Assembly (NCBI RefSeq): GCF_003172895.1
Contig: NZ_QGKL01000010.1
Coordinates: forward strand, 62,001 to 126,000
From: Leucothrix arctica
GTDB lineage: Bacteria > Pseudomonadota > Gammaproteobacteria > Thiotrichales > Thiotrichaceae
Reading direction: 5' to 3'
DNA: 64,000 nucleotides
Positions within the stretch are counted from its first letter, which is position 1; each line of letters begins with the position of its first letter. The position numbers and the translations under genes are program-made. Below are positions 46,875 through 56,248 of the stretch, one piece after another. Under the pieces are notes generated by a model that saw only the letters and a program-made list of their open reading frames with translations, did no database searches and was not told where the DNA came from.

Positions 46875-47510
46875 TTATGGTTGCAGACGCTTCATATGCC
46901 ATTCTTTATCACTTAGCGTATATTCAAAACGATCATGTAAACGTCCTTCACGCCCTTGCCAGAACTCAACGGTATTGGGTACGACTAAATAACCACCCCA
47001 GTGTTCAGGTAAAGGAATAGTATCGCCACTAAAGCGCTCAGTGACTTCATTTAACTGCTTCAATAGGTCTTCTCGTGACTCAATGCTCTGACTCTGGTGA
47101 GAAGCCCATGCGCCTAGTTGGCTACTTTCTGGGCGAGAGTGGAAGTACTCCGCTGAGTCAGCACTCGAAAGCTTGACCGCAGTGCCTGATATCTCAATCT
47201 GGCGCTCCACTTGTAACCATGAAAACAATAATGACACTTGATCATTTTCAGCAATATCATGACCTTTTCCACTGTCGTAATTAGTGAAAAAGACAAACCC
47301 TTTACTGTCATAACCTTTCAGTAAAACAGTACGCTGAGTCGGCTTCCCTGTTGCTGACACTGTTGCCAGTGTCATTGCATTTGCATCAGGGTAATCAGAC
47401 TTAATCGCTTGGGTAAACCAGCGATCAAACTGCTGAAAAGGGTTTGTATCTAAATCTGCTCGATACAAACCGCTCTGCGTATATTCTCTTCGATAATCTG
47501 CAATCTTCAT
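46875..47510 (-). CDS. pdxH: Pyridoxamine/pyridoxine 5'-phosphate oxidase
   Basis: FMN enzyme that makes pyridoxal 5'-phosphate in the last step of vitamin B6 synthesis and salvage. The 211 residues include NAMTLATVSATGKPTQRTVLLKGYDSKGFVFFTNYDSGKG, VERQIEISGTAVKLS, ESQLGAWASHQSQ, and the C-terminal FWQGREGRLHDRFEYTL. Length and motifs are standard. It lies five bases downstream of the uup-like gene. Confidence 0.96.
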   Translation of the reverse strand: MKIADYRREYTQSGLYRADLDTNPFQQFDRWFTQAIKSDYPDANAMTLATVSATGKPTQRTVLLKGYDSKGFVFFTNYDSGKGHDIAENDQVSLLFSWLQVERQIEISGTAVKLSSADSAEYFHSRPESSQLGAWASHQSQSIESREDLLKQLNEVTERFSGDTIPLPEHWGGYLVVPNTVEFWQGREGRLHDRFEYTLSDKEWHMKRLQP

Positions 47511-47515
47511 TAGGA

Positions 47516-49408
47516 TTAACCCTCAAGTTCTTCCCAACGAGCATACTTCTGTTCTAGCTCTTGCTGCAAGGCCTGATAGCTGTCTGTTACTGCTGCGGCT
47601 GATTTATGGTCTTTCACTGCGAAAGCTGCTGAAGCCATTTCTTCTTCCGTTGCTGCAATTTTCTTTTCTAGCTTTTCGATTTCTTTAGGCAAGCTATCTA
47701 GCTCATGCTGCACTTTGAAGCTAAGTTTTTTCTCGCTAGCTGCAGGCGCGCTGTTCTTTGATTGCTTTTGTTTGTTAGTAACGGTTTTTTGCTTAGACGT
47801 TTCTTGCTTAACACGCTCAGCTTGTTGCTCCATGCAGTCGTCATAACTTCCAACATACTCACGAATAACACCGTTGCCTTCAAAGATCATGCAACTAGTA
47901 ACAAGGTTATTAATAAAGGTACGGTCGTGACTTACGATAAGTACAGTACCTTCATAGTTTGTTAGTAGGTCTTCAAGTAGCTCCAATGTCTCAACATCAA
48001 GGTCATTGGTTGGCTCATCGAGTACCAAAATATTAGCTGGCTTGATGAATAGCTTTGCAAGTAGCAGACGATTTCGCTCACCACCTGACAGTGCATTAAC
48101 AGGGGAGTTTGCACGCTCTGGTGTAAACAAGAAATCCTGCAAATAACTAATCACATGCTTAGTTTTGCCGTTAACGGTGATGTTGTCTGAGCCGCGGTCT
48201 AGGCTGGCTTTTACAGTGCTGTTTTCGTCGAGCTGATCTCTCAGCTGGTCGAAGTAAGCAACTTCCAGACCTGTTCCTAGTTTGATTGTACCGGAGTCAG
48301 GCTCGATTTTTCCAAGCAAGAGACGCAGTAGGGTCGTTTTACCCACACCATTCGGACCGATTAAACCAATTCTGTCGCCACGCTGTACTAGCGTCGAGAA
48401 GTTATTGACTAGGTTTTTATCCGCTGGGTTATAGCTAATATTTTCAGCTTCAACTACACGTTTACCAGAACGTTCGCCACTTTCTACTTGAATATTAGCT
48501 TTGCCTTGTACTTGGCGAATCTTCTGATGTTCTACACGCATAGCTTTCAATGCACGTACACGGCCTTCATTACGGGTTCTACGCGCTTTAATACCTTTGC
48601 GTATCCATATCTCTTCTTGAGCAAGCTTTTTCTCAAAGCGGGCGTTCTCTGCGCTTTCAGCTTCTAGCTCTTCTTGCTTGCGACGTAGGAAGTTGTCGTA
48701 GTCACCTGGCCAGCTATTAGCTCTTCCACGGTCAAGCTCAACGATACGGGTTGCTAGGTTGCGTAAGAAACTACGGTCATGGGTAATGAATACGACCGTT
48801 GCTTTATAGCTTAATAAGAATTCTTCCATCCAGTTGATAACACTAATATCAAGATGGTTGGTTGGCTCATCAAGTAACAAAATATCTGGGTCTTGTACTA
48901 AAGCGCGAGCAAGTAACACACGACGCTTTACACCACCAGATAGCTTAGTGAAGTCAGCAGCAGGATCGAGTTTTAATAGCGAGATGGTGCTATCAATATT
49001 TTGGCCAAATTTCCAGCCGTCACAGGCTTCTAATTTTTGTTGAGTTTTTTCTAGATCATTCATCCACTTTTCATCGTGGTTATCTAGTTGTGCGCTTAGC
49101 TGGTTATACTTTTTAAGGAGTGCGCCAACTTCTGACAAGCCATCAGCTACAACATCATAAACAGTTCCACCAAGGTGGTGTGGCACTTCCTGTTCAAGCT
49201 GCGTAATAACAGTGCCTTTCTCAAGCACTCGGTTACCTGAGTCTGGTTTGTGCGTGCCTTTGATGATTTTCATTAGGCTTGATTTACCGGCACCATTTCT
49301 GCCGATTAGGCAGATGCGCTCACCCGGCTCAATAGTTAGATCAACACCGTCAAGTAGGGCAGGGCCGCCGTAACTGAGTTGGACATTTTGTAAAGTTAGT
49401 AAAGGCAT
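47516..49408 (-). CDS. uup: ABC-F family ATPase Uup
   Basis: Soluble tandem ABC ATPase linked to ribosome function and to tolerance of branched DNA. The 630 residues have two nucleotide-binding domains. NBD1 has Walker A GRNGAGKS and LSGGVKRRVLLARAL with LLLDEPTNHLD. NBD2 has GPNGVGKT and LSGGERNRLLLAKLF with LVLDEPTNDLD. The C-terminal extension after about residue 545 is a charged coiled-coil (EKLEKKIAATEEEMASAA), the feature that separates Uup from other ABC-F proteins. No membrane domain is present. Confidence 0.93.
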   Translation of the reverse strand: MPLLTLQNVQLSYGGPALLDGVDLTIEPGERICLIGRNGAGKSSLMKIIKGTHKPDSGNRVLEKGTVITQLEQEVPHHLGGTVYDVVADGLSEVGALLKKYNQLSAQLDNHDEKWMNDLEKTQQKLEACDGWKFGQNIDSTISLLKLDPAADFTKLSGGVKRRVLLARALVQDPDILLLDEPTNHLDISVINWMEEFLLSYKATVVFITHDRSFLRNLATRIVELDRGRANSWPGDYDNFLRRKQEELEAESAENARFEKKLAQEEIWIRKGIKARRTRNEGRVRALKAMRVEHQKIRQVQGKANIQVESGERSGKRVVEAENISYNPADKNLVNNFSTLVQRGDRIGLIGPNGVGKTTLLRLLLGKIEPDSGTIKLGTGLEVAYFDQLRDQLDENSTVKASLDRGSDNITVNGKTKHVISYLQDFLFTPERANSPVNALSGGERNRLLLAKLFIKPANILVLDEPTNDLDVETLELLEDLLTNYEGTVLIVSHDRTFINNLVTSCMIFEGNGVIREYVGSYDDCMEQQAERVKQETSKQKTVTNKQKQSKNSAPAASEKKLSFKVQHELDSLPKEIEKLEKKIAATEEEMASAAFAVKDHKSAAAVTDSYQALQQELEQKYARWEELEG

Positions 49409-49413
49409 AATTA

Positions 49414-49974
49414 TTAGCTGTGACGAAGAGTTTTTCCGCTAATAGCATCGCGGATTTCAGTAGGATTTAATTGCCCACTGGTTGGTCCATCCAATACAGC
49501 ATCTGGTGCTAATGGCTGGTCTTGAAACTGTTCCACTACGGCTTGCGCGCTATAACAAGGCGACTCTCCAGTGATGTTCGCACTGGTTGAGGTTAGTGGG
49601 CTATCTAATGAGTTGCAGAGAGCTTGAACTAAAGGGTGCTTACTAATACGAATCGCAATGCTGTCAAAGCGGCCTCGTAAAAGCGGTGATACATTGTCCG
49701 CCACAGGGAAGACCCAAGTAATGTTGTTCGGGGTCATTTGCTCTGTCGTCGGTTGGATATTTGGTGCGAGGTAGGGTCTAACTTGCTCAAAGTTTGCAGC
49801 AATTAGAATCAAACCTTTTTCAATGGGACGTTGCTTGATATCTAGCAAACGCTGTAATGCTTGTTTGTTATCAGGCAAACAACCAAGGCCGAAAACGGCC
49901 TCAGTTGGATAAGCAATTACTTTGCCTTGTTTTGCCTGCTCAGCAATGGCAGATATTTCGCAAGTAACCAACAT
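49414..49974 (-). CDS. tsaC: Threonylcarbamoyl-AMP synthase (TsaC, Sua5/YrdC)
   Basis: Makes threonylcarbamoyl-AMP for the t6A37 modification of ANN-decoding tRNAs. The 186-residue protein contains KVIAYPTEAVFGLGCLPDN at the start, RPIEKGLILIAANFEQV, and SPLTSTSANITGESPC. It is the short TsaC form without the Sua5 extension. It begins five bases after the topA stop. The tsaC-topA-smg-dprA neighbourhood matches many gammaproteobacteria. Confidence 0.95.
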   Translation of the reverse strand: MLVTCEISAIAEQAKQGKVIAYPTEAVFGLGCLPDNKQALQRLLDIKQRPIEKGLILIAANFEQVRPYLAPNIQPTTEQMTPNNITWVFPVADNVSPLLRGRFDSIAIRISKHPLVQALCNSLDSPLTSTSANITGESPCYSAQAVVEQFQDQPLAPDAVLDGPTSGQLNPTEIRDAISGKTLRHS

Positions 49975-49979
49975 AGTAT

Positions 49980-52622
49980 TTAGTCACTGCTAGTATCTGA
50001 GTTAGATGCTGGTGTGTCTTTTGTAACTGCTTTTTTAGGCGCGGCCTTTTTTGGAGCAGCTTTCTTTGCCGCTGGCTTTTTGGCAGGTGCTTTCTTAGCT
50101 GTTGTCGTAGCGTCATCAGTCGCTTTAGCAGTAGGTTTCTTCGCAGCGGCTTTTTTGGCTGGAGTCTTTTTAGTCGCGACTTTTTTCGCTGCCGGTTTTT
50201 TAGCGGCTGGCTTTTTCTTCGCTGGAACTTTCTTAGCAGCAGGCTTCTTAGCTGGCGCTTTCTTCTTGCCTCGACCTTTACGTTCAGGTGCTTCAGCAAG
50301 CATTTTAATGCAGTCTTCAAGTGTTAGTGTTTTAGCATCGACATCTTTAGCAACACGTGCGTTTTTGTTCTTATCGGTGACATAAGGTCCCCAGCGTCCA
50401 TTCAATATTTGGATGCCTTCATCTGGGAAGTCTTGGATAAGTTTTTCAGCGTCAGCTTTCTTCTTCGCGGCAATCAACTCAAGCGCTTGTTCGCGTGTTA
50501 CTTCGTAAGGATCATTATTCTCCTTAGGCAAAGACACAAACTTGCTACCGTACTTTACGTAAGGTCCAAAACGACCAAAGTTAGTACTGATTGCTTCGCC
50601 TTCTTCAGTTTCACCTAAAGAACGTGGAAGTTTAAATAGCTCCAAAGCATCTTCGTAAGTAACGCTGTCCATTTTCTGGCCAGGGCGCAAACTTGCAAAT
50701 AGTGGCTTTTCTTCGTCATCACGATGACCGATTTGTACAAACGGTCCAAAACGGCCCATACGTACAGAAATAGGCTTACCTGATTTTTCATCAGTACCGA
50801 TAACACGCGCTTGCATAACTTCTTCGCGCGTTACTGACTCGTCTTTGTCTACAACTAGTTCATGGAACGGCTTCCAGAACTCTTCTAGTACAGGAATCCA
50901 TTCTTTCTCACCACGAGATATCTCATCTAGCTGGTTTTCAAGGTTCGCAGTGAAGTTGTAGTCAACGTACTGTGTGAAATGCATAGTCAAGAATCGATTA
51001 ACGATACGACCAATATCAGTAGGGTAGAAACGTCGAGTTTCAAGTTCTACATATTCACGAGACTGTAGTGTCGAGATGATACTTGCGTAAGTAGATGGAC
51101 GACCGATGTCGAACTCTTCTAACGTTTTAACCAAACTTGCTTCTGAGAAGCGAGGTGGTGGATCCGTAAAGTGTTGATCAGCCGAAACAGCGTGAAGGTC
51201 GAGCACATCGCCTTCTTCCATTAATGGCAGTATCTTCTCTTTGCTTTCCTTAACTTCTTTACCGTCTTCTTTGTCGCTATCCGCATCAACGTCTTCTTGG
51301 TAGACAGACATGAAACCCGGGTTGCGAACAGCTGAACCTGTTGCACGGAAGAAGTTGCCATCTCCACTAGAAAGGTCAGCAGATACAGTATCCAGTGTCG
51401 CATGGATCATCTGGCTTGCAACTGTACGCTTCCAAATCAAGTTGTACAGTTTGTATTGTTCGTCAGTTAAGTGCTTTTTGATGTCATCAGGAATATTTGC
51501 AGAAGCAGTAGGGCGTATCGCTTCGTGAGCTTCCTGTGCATTTTTAGACTTAGTCTTAAATTCGCGTATTTCAGGATTAACATTGTCCGCACCGTAGCGC
51601 TTATCAATCAATCCACGTACATCTTCCAGTGCTTCGTTACCCAAAGACACGGAGTCGGTACGCATATAAGTGATCAAACCAACAGGGCCGTCACCTAAGT
51701 CAATTCCTTCATACAGCTGCTGAGCAACGCTCATGGTTCTACGTGTCGTAAAACGAAGCTTACGGGAAGCTTCCTGCTGAAGTGTCGACGTTGTAAATGG
51801 AGCTGAAGGGTGGCGCTTACGTTGTTTCTTCTCTAAGCGAGAAACTGTTAACTTACCCTTTGTCGTTGTTTCGCCATCGGCATTAACGACTAAGCCTGAT
51901 TCTGTAACAACAGTGTTCTTAGCGCCCATCGCTAATTCAGTGTTGTTTAAATCAAACTGTTTTAAATTGTTACCGGCAAGCGTATGAAGCTTAGCGGTGA
52001 ATGGCTGATCGCCTTTCTCAACACTTGCTTCAAGTGTCCAGTATTCTTTCGGGTCAAAGGCTTCAATTTCTTCTTCACGCTCAACGATCATACGGAGCGC
52101 AGGACTTTGTACTCGACCAGCAGATAGGCTCGGCTTGATCTTTTTCCAAAGTAGAGGAGATAGGTTGAAACCTACTAAGTAGTCTAATGCGCGTCGTGCT
52201 TGCTGTGCATCAATCATGGGCATAGCGAGTTCACGAGGATTAGCGACGGCTTCTTGAACCGCTTTCTTAGTTATCTCGTAAAATACAACTCGTGTTACTT
52301 CTTTACCTTCTAGAAGACCTTTTTCTTTTAGGTATTCGTATAGGTGCCACGATATAGCCTCACCCTCTCTATCCGGATCGGTCGCAAGATGTAGGGTTTT
52401 TGCTTTCTTCAGAGCCTTAACGATACGGTCGACGTGTTTCTTGTTTCTGTCGATGAGTTCGTACTTCATAATGAAGCCATTCTCGGTATCGATTGCGCCT
52501 GTCTTCGGGACTAAATCACGCACGTGTCCATACGAGGCAAGCACTTCAAAGCCCTTACCTAGGTATTTTTCGATTGTTTTTGCTTTAGCAGGTGATTCTA
52601 CAATGACGAGATTTTCACTCAT
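49980..52622 (-). CDS. topA: DNA topoisomerase I with lysine-rich C-terminal tail
   Basis: Type IA topoisomerase that relaxes negative supercoils. ATG 52622 gives MSENLVIVESPAKAKTIEKYLG, the TOPRIM start. ATG 52664 would add 14 unconserved residues. ATDPDREGEAISWHL and the active-site tyrosine in GLITYMRTDSVSL (near residue 317) are present. The C-terminus has topoisomerase repeats (GRFGPFVQIG, GRFGPYVKYG, NGRWGPYV) and then about 110 residues of KKPAAKK-type repeats. No CxxC zinc finger is present, unlike E. coli TopA. The basic tail probably binds DNA non-specifically. Confidence 0.96.
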   Translation of the reverse strand: MSENLVIVESPAKAKTIEKYLGKGFEVLASYGHVRDLVPKTGAIDTENGFIMKYELIDRNKKHVDRIVKALKKAKTLHLATDPDREGEAISWHLYEYLKEKGLLEGKEVTRVVFYEITKKAVQEAVANPRELAMPMIDAQQARRALDYLVGFNLSPLLWKKIKPSLSAGRVQSPALRMIVEREEEIEAFDPKEYWTLEASVEKGDQPFTAKLHTLAGNNLKQFDLNNTELAMGAKNTVVTESGLVVNADGETTTKGKLTVSRLEKKQRKRHPSAPFTTSTLQQEASRKLRFTTRRTMSVAQQLYEGIDLGDGPVGLITYMRTDSVSLGNEALEDVRGLIDKRYGADNVNPEIREFKTKSKNAQEAHEAIRPTASANIPDDIKKHLTDEQYKLYNLIWKRTVASQMIHATLDTVSADLSSGDGNFFRATGSAVRNPGFMSVYQEDVDADSDKEDGKEVKESKEKILPLMEEGDVLDLHAVSADQHFTDPPPRFSEASLVKTLEEFDIGRPSTYASIISTLQSREYVELETRRFYPTDIGRIVNRFLTMHFTQYVDYNFTANLENQLDEISRGEKEWIPVLEEFWKPFHELVVDKDESVTREEVMQARVIGTDEKSGKPISVRMGRFGPFVQIGHRDDEEKPLFASLRPGQKMDSVTYEDALELFKLPRSLGETEEGEAISTNFGRFGPYVKYGSKFVSLPKENNDPYEVTREQALELIAAKKKADAEKLIQDFPDEGIQILNGRWGPYVTDKNKNARVAKDVDAKTLTLEDCIKMLAEAPERKGRGKKKAPAKKPAAKKVPAKKKPAAKKPAAKKVATKKTPAKKAAAKKPTAKATDDATTTAKKAPAKKPAAKKAAPKKAAPKKAVTKDTPASNSDTSSD

Positions 52623-52720
52623 ATTACTATCAGTCACGGTTATAAATTTGTGGCAACCATACACTGTATTCAGAACAGTAGTAAAGAGGCTAGGACGGAA
52701 ACTACTTACTTATTAATGCC

Positions 52721-52756
52721 AATAATGACGGTTTTTAGTGAAATAGAGTCATTATT
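52721..52756. repeat. Inverted repeat between smg and topA
   Basis: AATAATGAC (52721-52729) pairs perfectly with GTCATTATT (52748-52756) across 18 bases. It ends two bases from the smg stop at 52758, at the smg-topA boundary, on the minus-strand transcript. No T run follows, so it may slow or attenuate transcription into topA or protect the smg message. Confidence 0.45.
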
Positions 52757-52757
52757 A

Positions 52758-53234
52758 TCAGTGATAGCAAATTGGTTCGTTGCCCATTGCAACGCAGTCC
52801 ATCCATATATAAGAAGCTTCAGAGTCAGGCTGATTAAGTAGTAGCATAAGAACTACCCATTTAAGCTTGTTTAGGTCTAGCGTTTTGTCCTTTAACTCAA
52901 GAATGCGATCAATAGTGCGCTCACGCATTTCAGGTGTCAGAACCTTAGATTGTTCTAAAAACAGTAAGTAGCTTTGGCATTCGAAGTTTAGGTAACGTGA
53001 CTCATAGCGTGAAAAAATACGCGTTGTCTTCTCACTAGGTTCAGTAATATAGACTTGCTCTTTGTCCGCTAGGCTTTCTAGCCAGTCAAATGCCTTACTA
53101 ATGTCATTTTGAGGAAAGCCCGCTTCTTGAAGGTAGCTGTGAAGCGCATCTTTGTTCTGCGAGACGTCATCGACATCAGAGTAGTTTTCGAATAAATAAA
53201 AAAGCACATCCAATGTAGTTTCTTTGGTATTCAT
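52758..53234 (-). CDS. smg: Smg family protein
   Basis: A 158-residue protein of the Smg family (DUF494), found next to dprA in most gammaproteobacteria and of unknown function. ATG 53234 gives MNTKETTLDVLFYLFENYSD, the usual start. The longer frame from 53291 adds unconserved residues. RYLNFECQSYLLFLEQSKVL and ERTIDRILELKDKTLDLNKLKWVVLMLL are typical. It is encoded just downstream of dprA on the same strand. Confidence 0.93.
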   Translation of the reverse strand: MNTKETTLDVLFYLFENYSDVDDVSQNKDALHSYLQEAGFPQNDISKAFDWLESLADKEQVYITEPSEKTTRIFSRYESRYLNFECQSYLLFLEQSKVLTPEMRERTIDRILELKDKTLDLNKLKWVVLMLLLNQPDSEASYIWMDCVAMGNEPICYH

Positions 53235-53297
53235 TTTGTTTAAGTCACCAGTCCATTGTGTTGGCAAGGGCTGATTAACAAAAAACGGCAAGCTTAG

Positions 53298-54425
53298 CTA
53301 TTCACCTAAGCGTGTATAGCTACCTCTACCGTTGGAAGCAATTAAGCCCTGCAATTCCATGACTAAAAGCATGGATGAAAGCGATGCAGGGGTCAATCCC
53401 GTCTGTATGACTAATTGGTCAATTGATACGGGTTCATAACCCATTGCCGCCAGTAGTCGGCTGTTATCGTCATTTCGTTCTATTTCTGGCGTTTCAGCTG
53501 CTGCGTTTGCATCTGCTTTAGGAGTGTCTTGAGTAAGAATTTCTAGGTCAATTTGGCCTGCTAAATCTTCCATTACATCATTCGCTGTTTCGACTAGTTT
53601 AGCGCCTTGTCTAATCAACTTATGACACCCTCGAGCTAGCGGGTTGTGAATAGAGCCAGGAATAGCGAATACCATACGGCCTTGTTCATTAGCGTAATCA
53701 GCGGTGATGAGTGATCCACTCCTTTGTGCGGCTTCAACAACTAACGAACCGTGACTCAAACCACTAATAATGCGATTTCGTCTTGGAAAGTTTTGCGCTC
53801 TAGGGGTTGTACCGATAGGGTTCTCACTCACCATGGCACCTTGTTCTACTATTTGATAAGCGAGTTGGCGGTGTTTGGCAGGGTAAACCCGATCTAAGCC
53901 TGTGGCGGTAACAGCGATAGTAACGCCGCCATCGGCAAGTGCACCTTTGTGTGCTTCACCGTCAATACCCATGGCAAGGCCGCTTGTGACGCACAGGCCC
54001 ATATTTGCAAAGTGTTTTGCAAACTCAAAAGCATTATGAGCGCCATTAGGTGTAGGTGTACGACTGCCGACAATGGCAATTTGTGGGTCACTTAATAATT
54101 GAGTATTTCCATGAACATAGAGTAGCGGTGGTGCTGCGCTGATCTGTTTCAATAGAGGAGGGTAGTCGTCATCTAAAAAGGTAATTAGATGGTGGTCCTC
54201 TTTTTCAAGCCAGAGCATGTCAGGTTTAGCCGCGTCCAATGATATGGAGGTAATGGCGTCACTCTGTTTGCGACTGAGGCCGGCTTTTTCTAATTGACTT
54301 GAGTTGGCGTTAAGAACTGCCGTCGGATCACCAAAGTGAGCGAGTAGTTTATGAAATGCTTGGCAGCCGATACCTGGGGCCCGCCATAGCGAGACCCAAG
54401 CTTGTAGAGAGTTATTATCAGTCAC
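53298..54425 (-). CDS. dprA: DNA-processing protein DprA
   Basis: Loads RecA on incoming single-stranded DNA during natural transformation, and is also found in species not known to be competent. The 375-residue protein has an N-terminal helix-hairpin-like region, the Rossmann-like core PQIAIVGSRTPTPNGAHNAF and GLAMGIDGEAHKGAL, then QNFPRRNRIISGLSHGSLVVEAAQRSGSLITADYA. The C-terminal winged-helix domain is near 310-370. It lies 18 bases downstream of the LysM gene on the same strand. It is a normal-length DprA. Confidence 0.95.
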   Translation of the reverse strand: MTDNNSLQAWVSLWRAPGIGCQAFHKLLAHFGDPTAVLNANSSQLEKAGLSRKQSDAITSISLDAAKPDMLWLEKEDHHLITFLDDDYPPLLKQISAAPPLLYVHGNTQLLSDPQIAIVGSRTPTPNGAHNAFEFAKHFANMGLCVTSGLAMGIDGEAHKGALADGGVTIAVTATGLDRVYPAKHRQLAYQIVEQGAMVSENPIGTTPRAQNFPRRNRIISGLSHGSLVVEAAQRSGSLITADYANEQGRMVFAIPGSIHNPLARGCHKLIRQGAKLVETANDVMEDLAGQIDLEILTQDTPKADANAAAETPEIERNDDNSRLLAAMGYEPVSIDQLVIQTGLTPASLSSMLLVMELQGLIASNGRGSYTRLGE

Positions 54426-54443
54426 GAGTTATTATCGGTTCCG

Positions 54444-55643
54444 TTAAGGGTTACCTATCTTATACCCATTTCTGACTTCTTGATCAGACTTTGTGATCAG
54501 GGCATAGCTAAAGCGATCAGTTACATTGTAAACAACAGCTGTAGCGGCTCTTTCAGGCGGTATTCTCACCTTGTCTGTCAGTGATCCGTAGCCTTTTTTG
54601 GCCGTTGGGTAAGGGTCTATAGTCATGTAGCTAGGTTTATAGACACCAAGCATATAGCCAGGTTTTATCCCGTCGCGCTTCCCTTTGTTGATGGTAATGA
54701 TCATGCCTTTACCACTTATTAGGTCTGCATCGTAAAGCGACATCACTGATCCGCGTACTTTTTGACGTGGAATTAGCATTGGTGCTTTTAGGTTTTGCTC
54801 CTGATTGACCATGTTTAGGAGTCGGTTACCTACGCGGACTTCTCGTTTCATATTGAGTAGTTTAGCGGTTGAAATAGGGCCCACCTTTTCAATTTGGATA
54901 TGTGAGCCAAAGTTCACCTCAAAGCCAAGTTTTTGGCCATTCTCAGGGTCGACTATTTCCTTACCCTTTGAGAATACCGCATAACGTTCCATAGGCTTGC
55001 CACGGAAGTTTTTAATGTAAATATTCTTATCGGAGATCATGAGCATATTTGTATCTTGCCCTTTGACCAGATACGGCGCGTTATCAATCTCACCTTCGTT
55101 CATTATACGTGGGAAAGCTAAAAACGGAGCCAGTGTTGAAATTGGTTCTCCAACACCACCAGTACGCTCAACACGAATTTGAGGCTTCATATGGTCTTTA
55201 ATAGTGACCGTATCTTTTCCGCGCACCTGTCTTGGGCCTGAGTAGATGTAAAGAACATCGCCAGGATAAATGAGGTGCGGGTTAGTGATCCGTTGGTTTT
55301 TGTCCCAAATTTCCGGCCAAAACCAAGGGTTTTTCAAGAATTTGTTTGCGATGTCCCACATCGTATCGCCCTTGCGGACTTTATAACGTTTTGGGGCAGT
55401 CCCTTTGAGGACACCTTTGGTACGAGTGACAGTACGCTTAACTAGAGGGCCTTTGTCATTGTAACCACTAGCGCCAGGAGGCATGCCGTAGTAGCTATCG
55501 AATTGACGCTCGTCAAATTTGGCCGCCGGCTTTATAGGTGACGAAAAATTACTTTTAATCGTGTCTTTGTCGCAGCCGCCCAGTAAAATGGTTCCAAGCA
55601 CGATAACAGATGTAAATATCTGTCGTGAAATAGTGAAAGACAT
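54444..55643 (-). CDS. LysM-domain lipoprotein
   Basis: A 399-residue protein with a lipoprotein signal (lipobox LLGGC) and a LysM domain near residues 82-132 (YKVRKGDTMWDIANKFLKNP, then ITNPHLIYPGDVLYIYSG), which binds peptidoglycan. The remainder, about 250 residues, is a conserved beta-rich region without recognised activity. A LysM protein upstream of dprA and divergent from def is a common gammaproteobacterial arrangement. The exact function is unknown. Confidence 0.85.
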   Translation of the reverse strand: MSFTISRQIFTSVIVLGTILLGGCDKDTIKSNFSSPIKPAAKFDERQFDSYYGMPPGASGYNDKGPLVKRTVTRTKGVLKGTAPKRYKVRKGDTMWDIANKFLKNPWFWPEIWDKNQRITNPHLIYPGDVLYIYSGPRQVRGKDTVTIKDHMKPQIRVERTGGVGEPISTLAPFLAFPRIMNEGEIDNAPYLVKGQDTNMLMISDKNIYIKNFRGKPMERYAVFSKGKEIVDPENGQKLGFEVNFGSHIQIEKVGPISTAKLLNMKREVRVGNRLLNMVNQEQNLKAPMLIPRQKVRGSVMSLYDADLISGKGMIITINKGKRDGIKPGYMLGVYKPSYMTIDPYPTAKKGYGSLTDKVRIPPERAATAVVYNVTDRFSYALITKSDQEVRNGYKIGNP

Positions 55644-55741
55644 GGTTTGTCCTCTCGTTCTTATTCGTTATTTTATGTCAGCTATAGTATCTTAGGGCCT
55701 AGCAAGCACGCATGTTTTTCAGACTTACGGTAATTTATTAA

Positions 55742-56248
55742 ATGGCAGTTTTAAAAGTATTAAGCTTTCCCGACACACGTCTGCGCACTAAGGCTGCGCC
55801 AGTTGAGACAGTGGATGATGCAGTTCGTCAAATTATGGACGATATGCTAGACACAATGTACGAAGCACCGGGTATTGGCTTGGCCGCTTCTCAGGTAGAT
55901 ATTCATCGACAAATTGTTGTTATTGACGTGTCGGAAGATGGAAATGATCCGCTTTACTTAGTTAACCCTAAGATTACAGCGAAGTCTGGCAAAGAAATCT
56001 CAGAAGAAGGTTGCCTGTCGGTGCCTGAGTATTATGCTGAGGTAGAGCGTGCAGAAAAAGTAACCTTGACTGCTTTGGGTTATGACGGTGAAGCGTATGA
56101 AATAGACGCTGAAGGTCTATTGGCTATCTGCATTCAGCATGAGTTGGATCATTTAGACGGTAAATTGTTTGTTGATTACCTTTCGCCTCTAAAGCAGCAG
56201 CGTGTTCGTAAAAAATTAGAGAAATTAGCAAAGCAGGGCGGCAAATGA
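55742..56248 (+). CDS. def: Peptide deformylase
   Basis: Removes the N-formyl group from nascent proteins. The 168-residue metalloenzyme has the three family motifs: GIGLAASQ (44-51), EGCLS (89-93) and HELDH (133-137). The metal ligands are C91, H133 and H137. It is the first gene of the def-fmt-rsmB cluster and overlaps fmt by four bases. The Shine-Dalgarno sequence is weak. Confidence 0.97.
   Translation: MAVLKVLSFPDTRLRTKAAPVETVDDAVRQIMDDMLDTMYEAPGIGLAASQVDIHRQIVVIDVSEDGNDPLYLVNPKITAKSGKEISEEGCLSVPEYYAEVERAEKVTLTALGYDGEAYEIDAEGLLAICIQHELDHLDGKLFVDYLSPLKQQRVRKKLEKLAKQGGK

Noticed and set aside
50014-50385. 123-residue hydrophobic ORF antisense to the topA tail
   Set aside because: It is the mirror of the Lys/Ala repeat codons, giving Phe/Ala/Gly repeats; no ribosome binding site or independent support.
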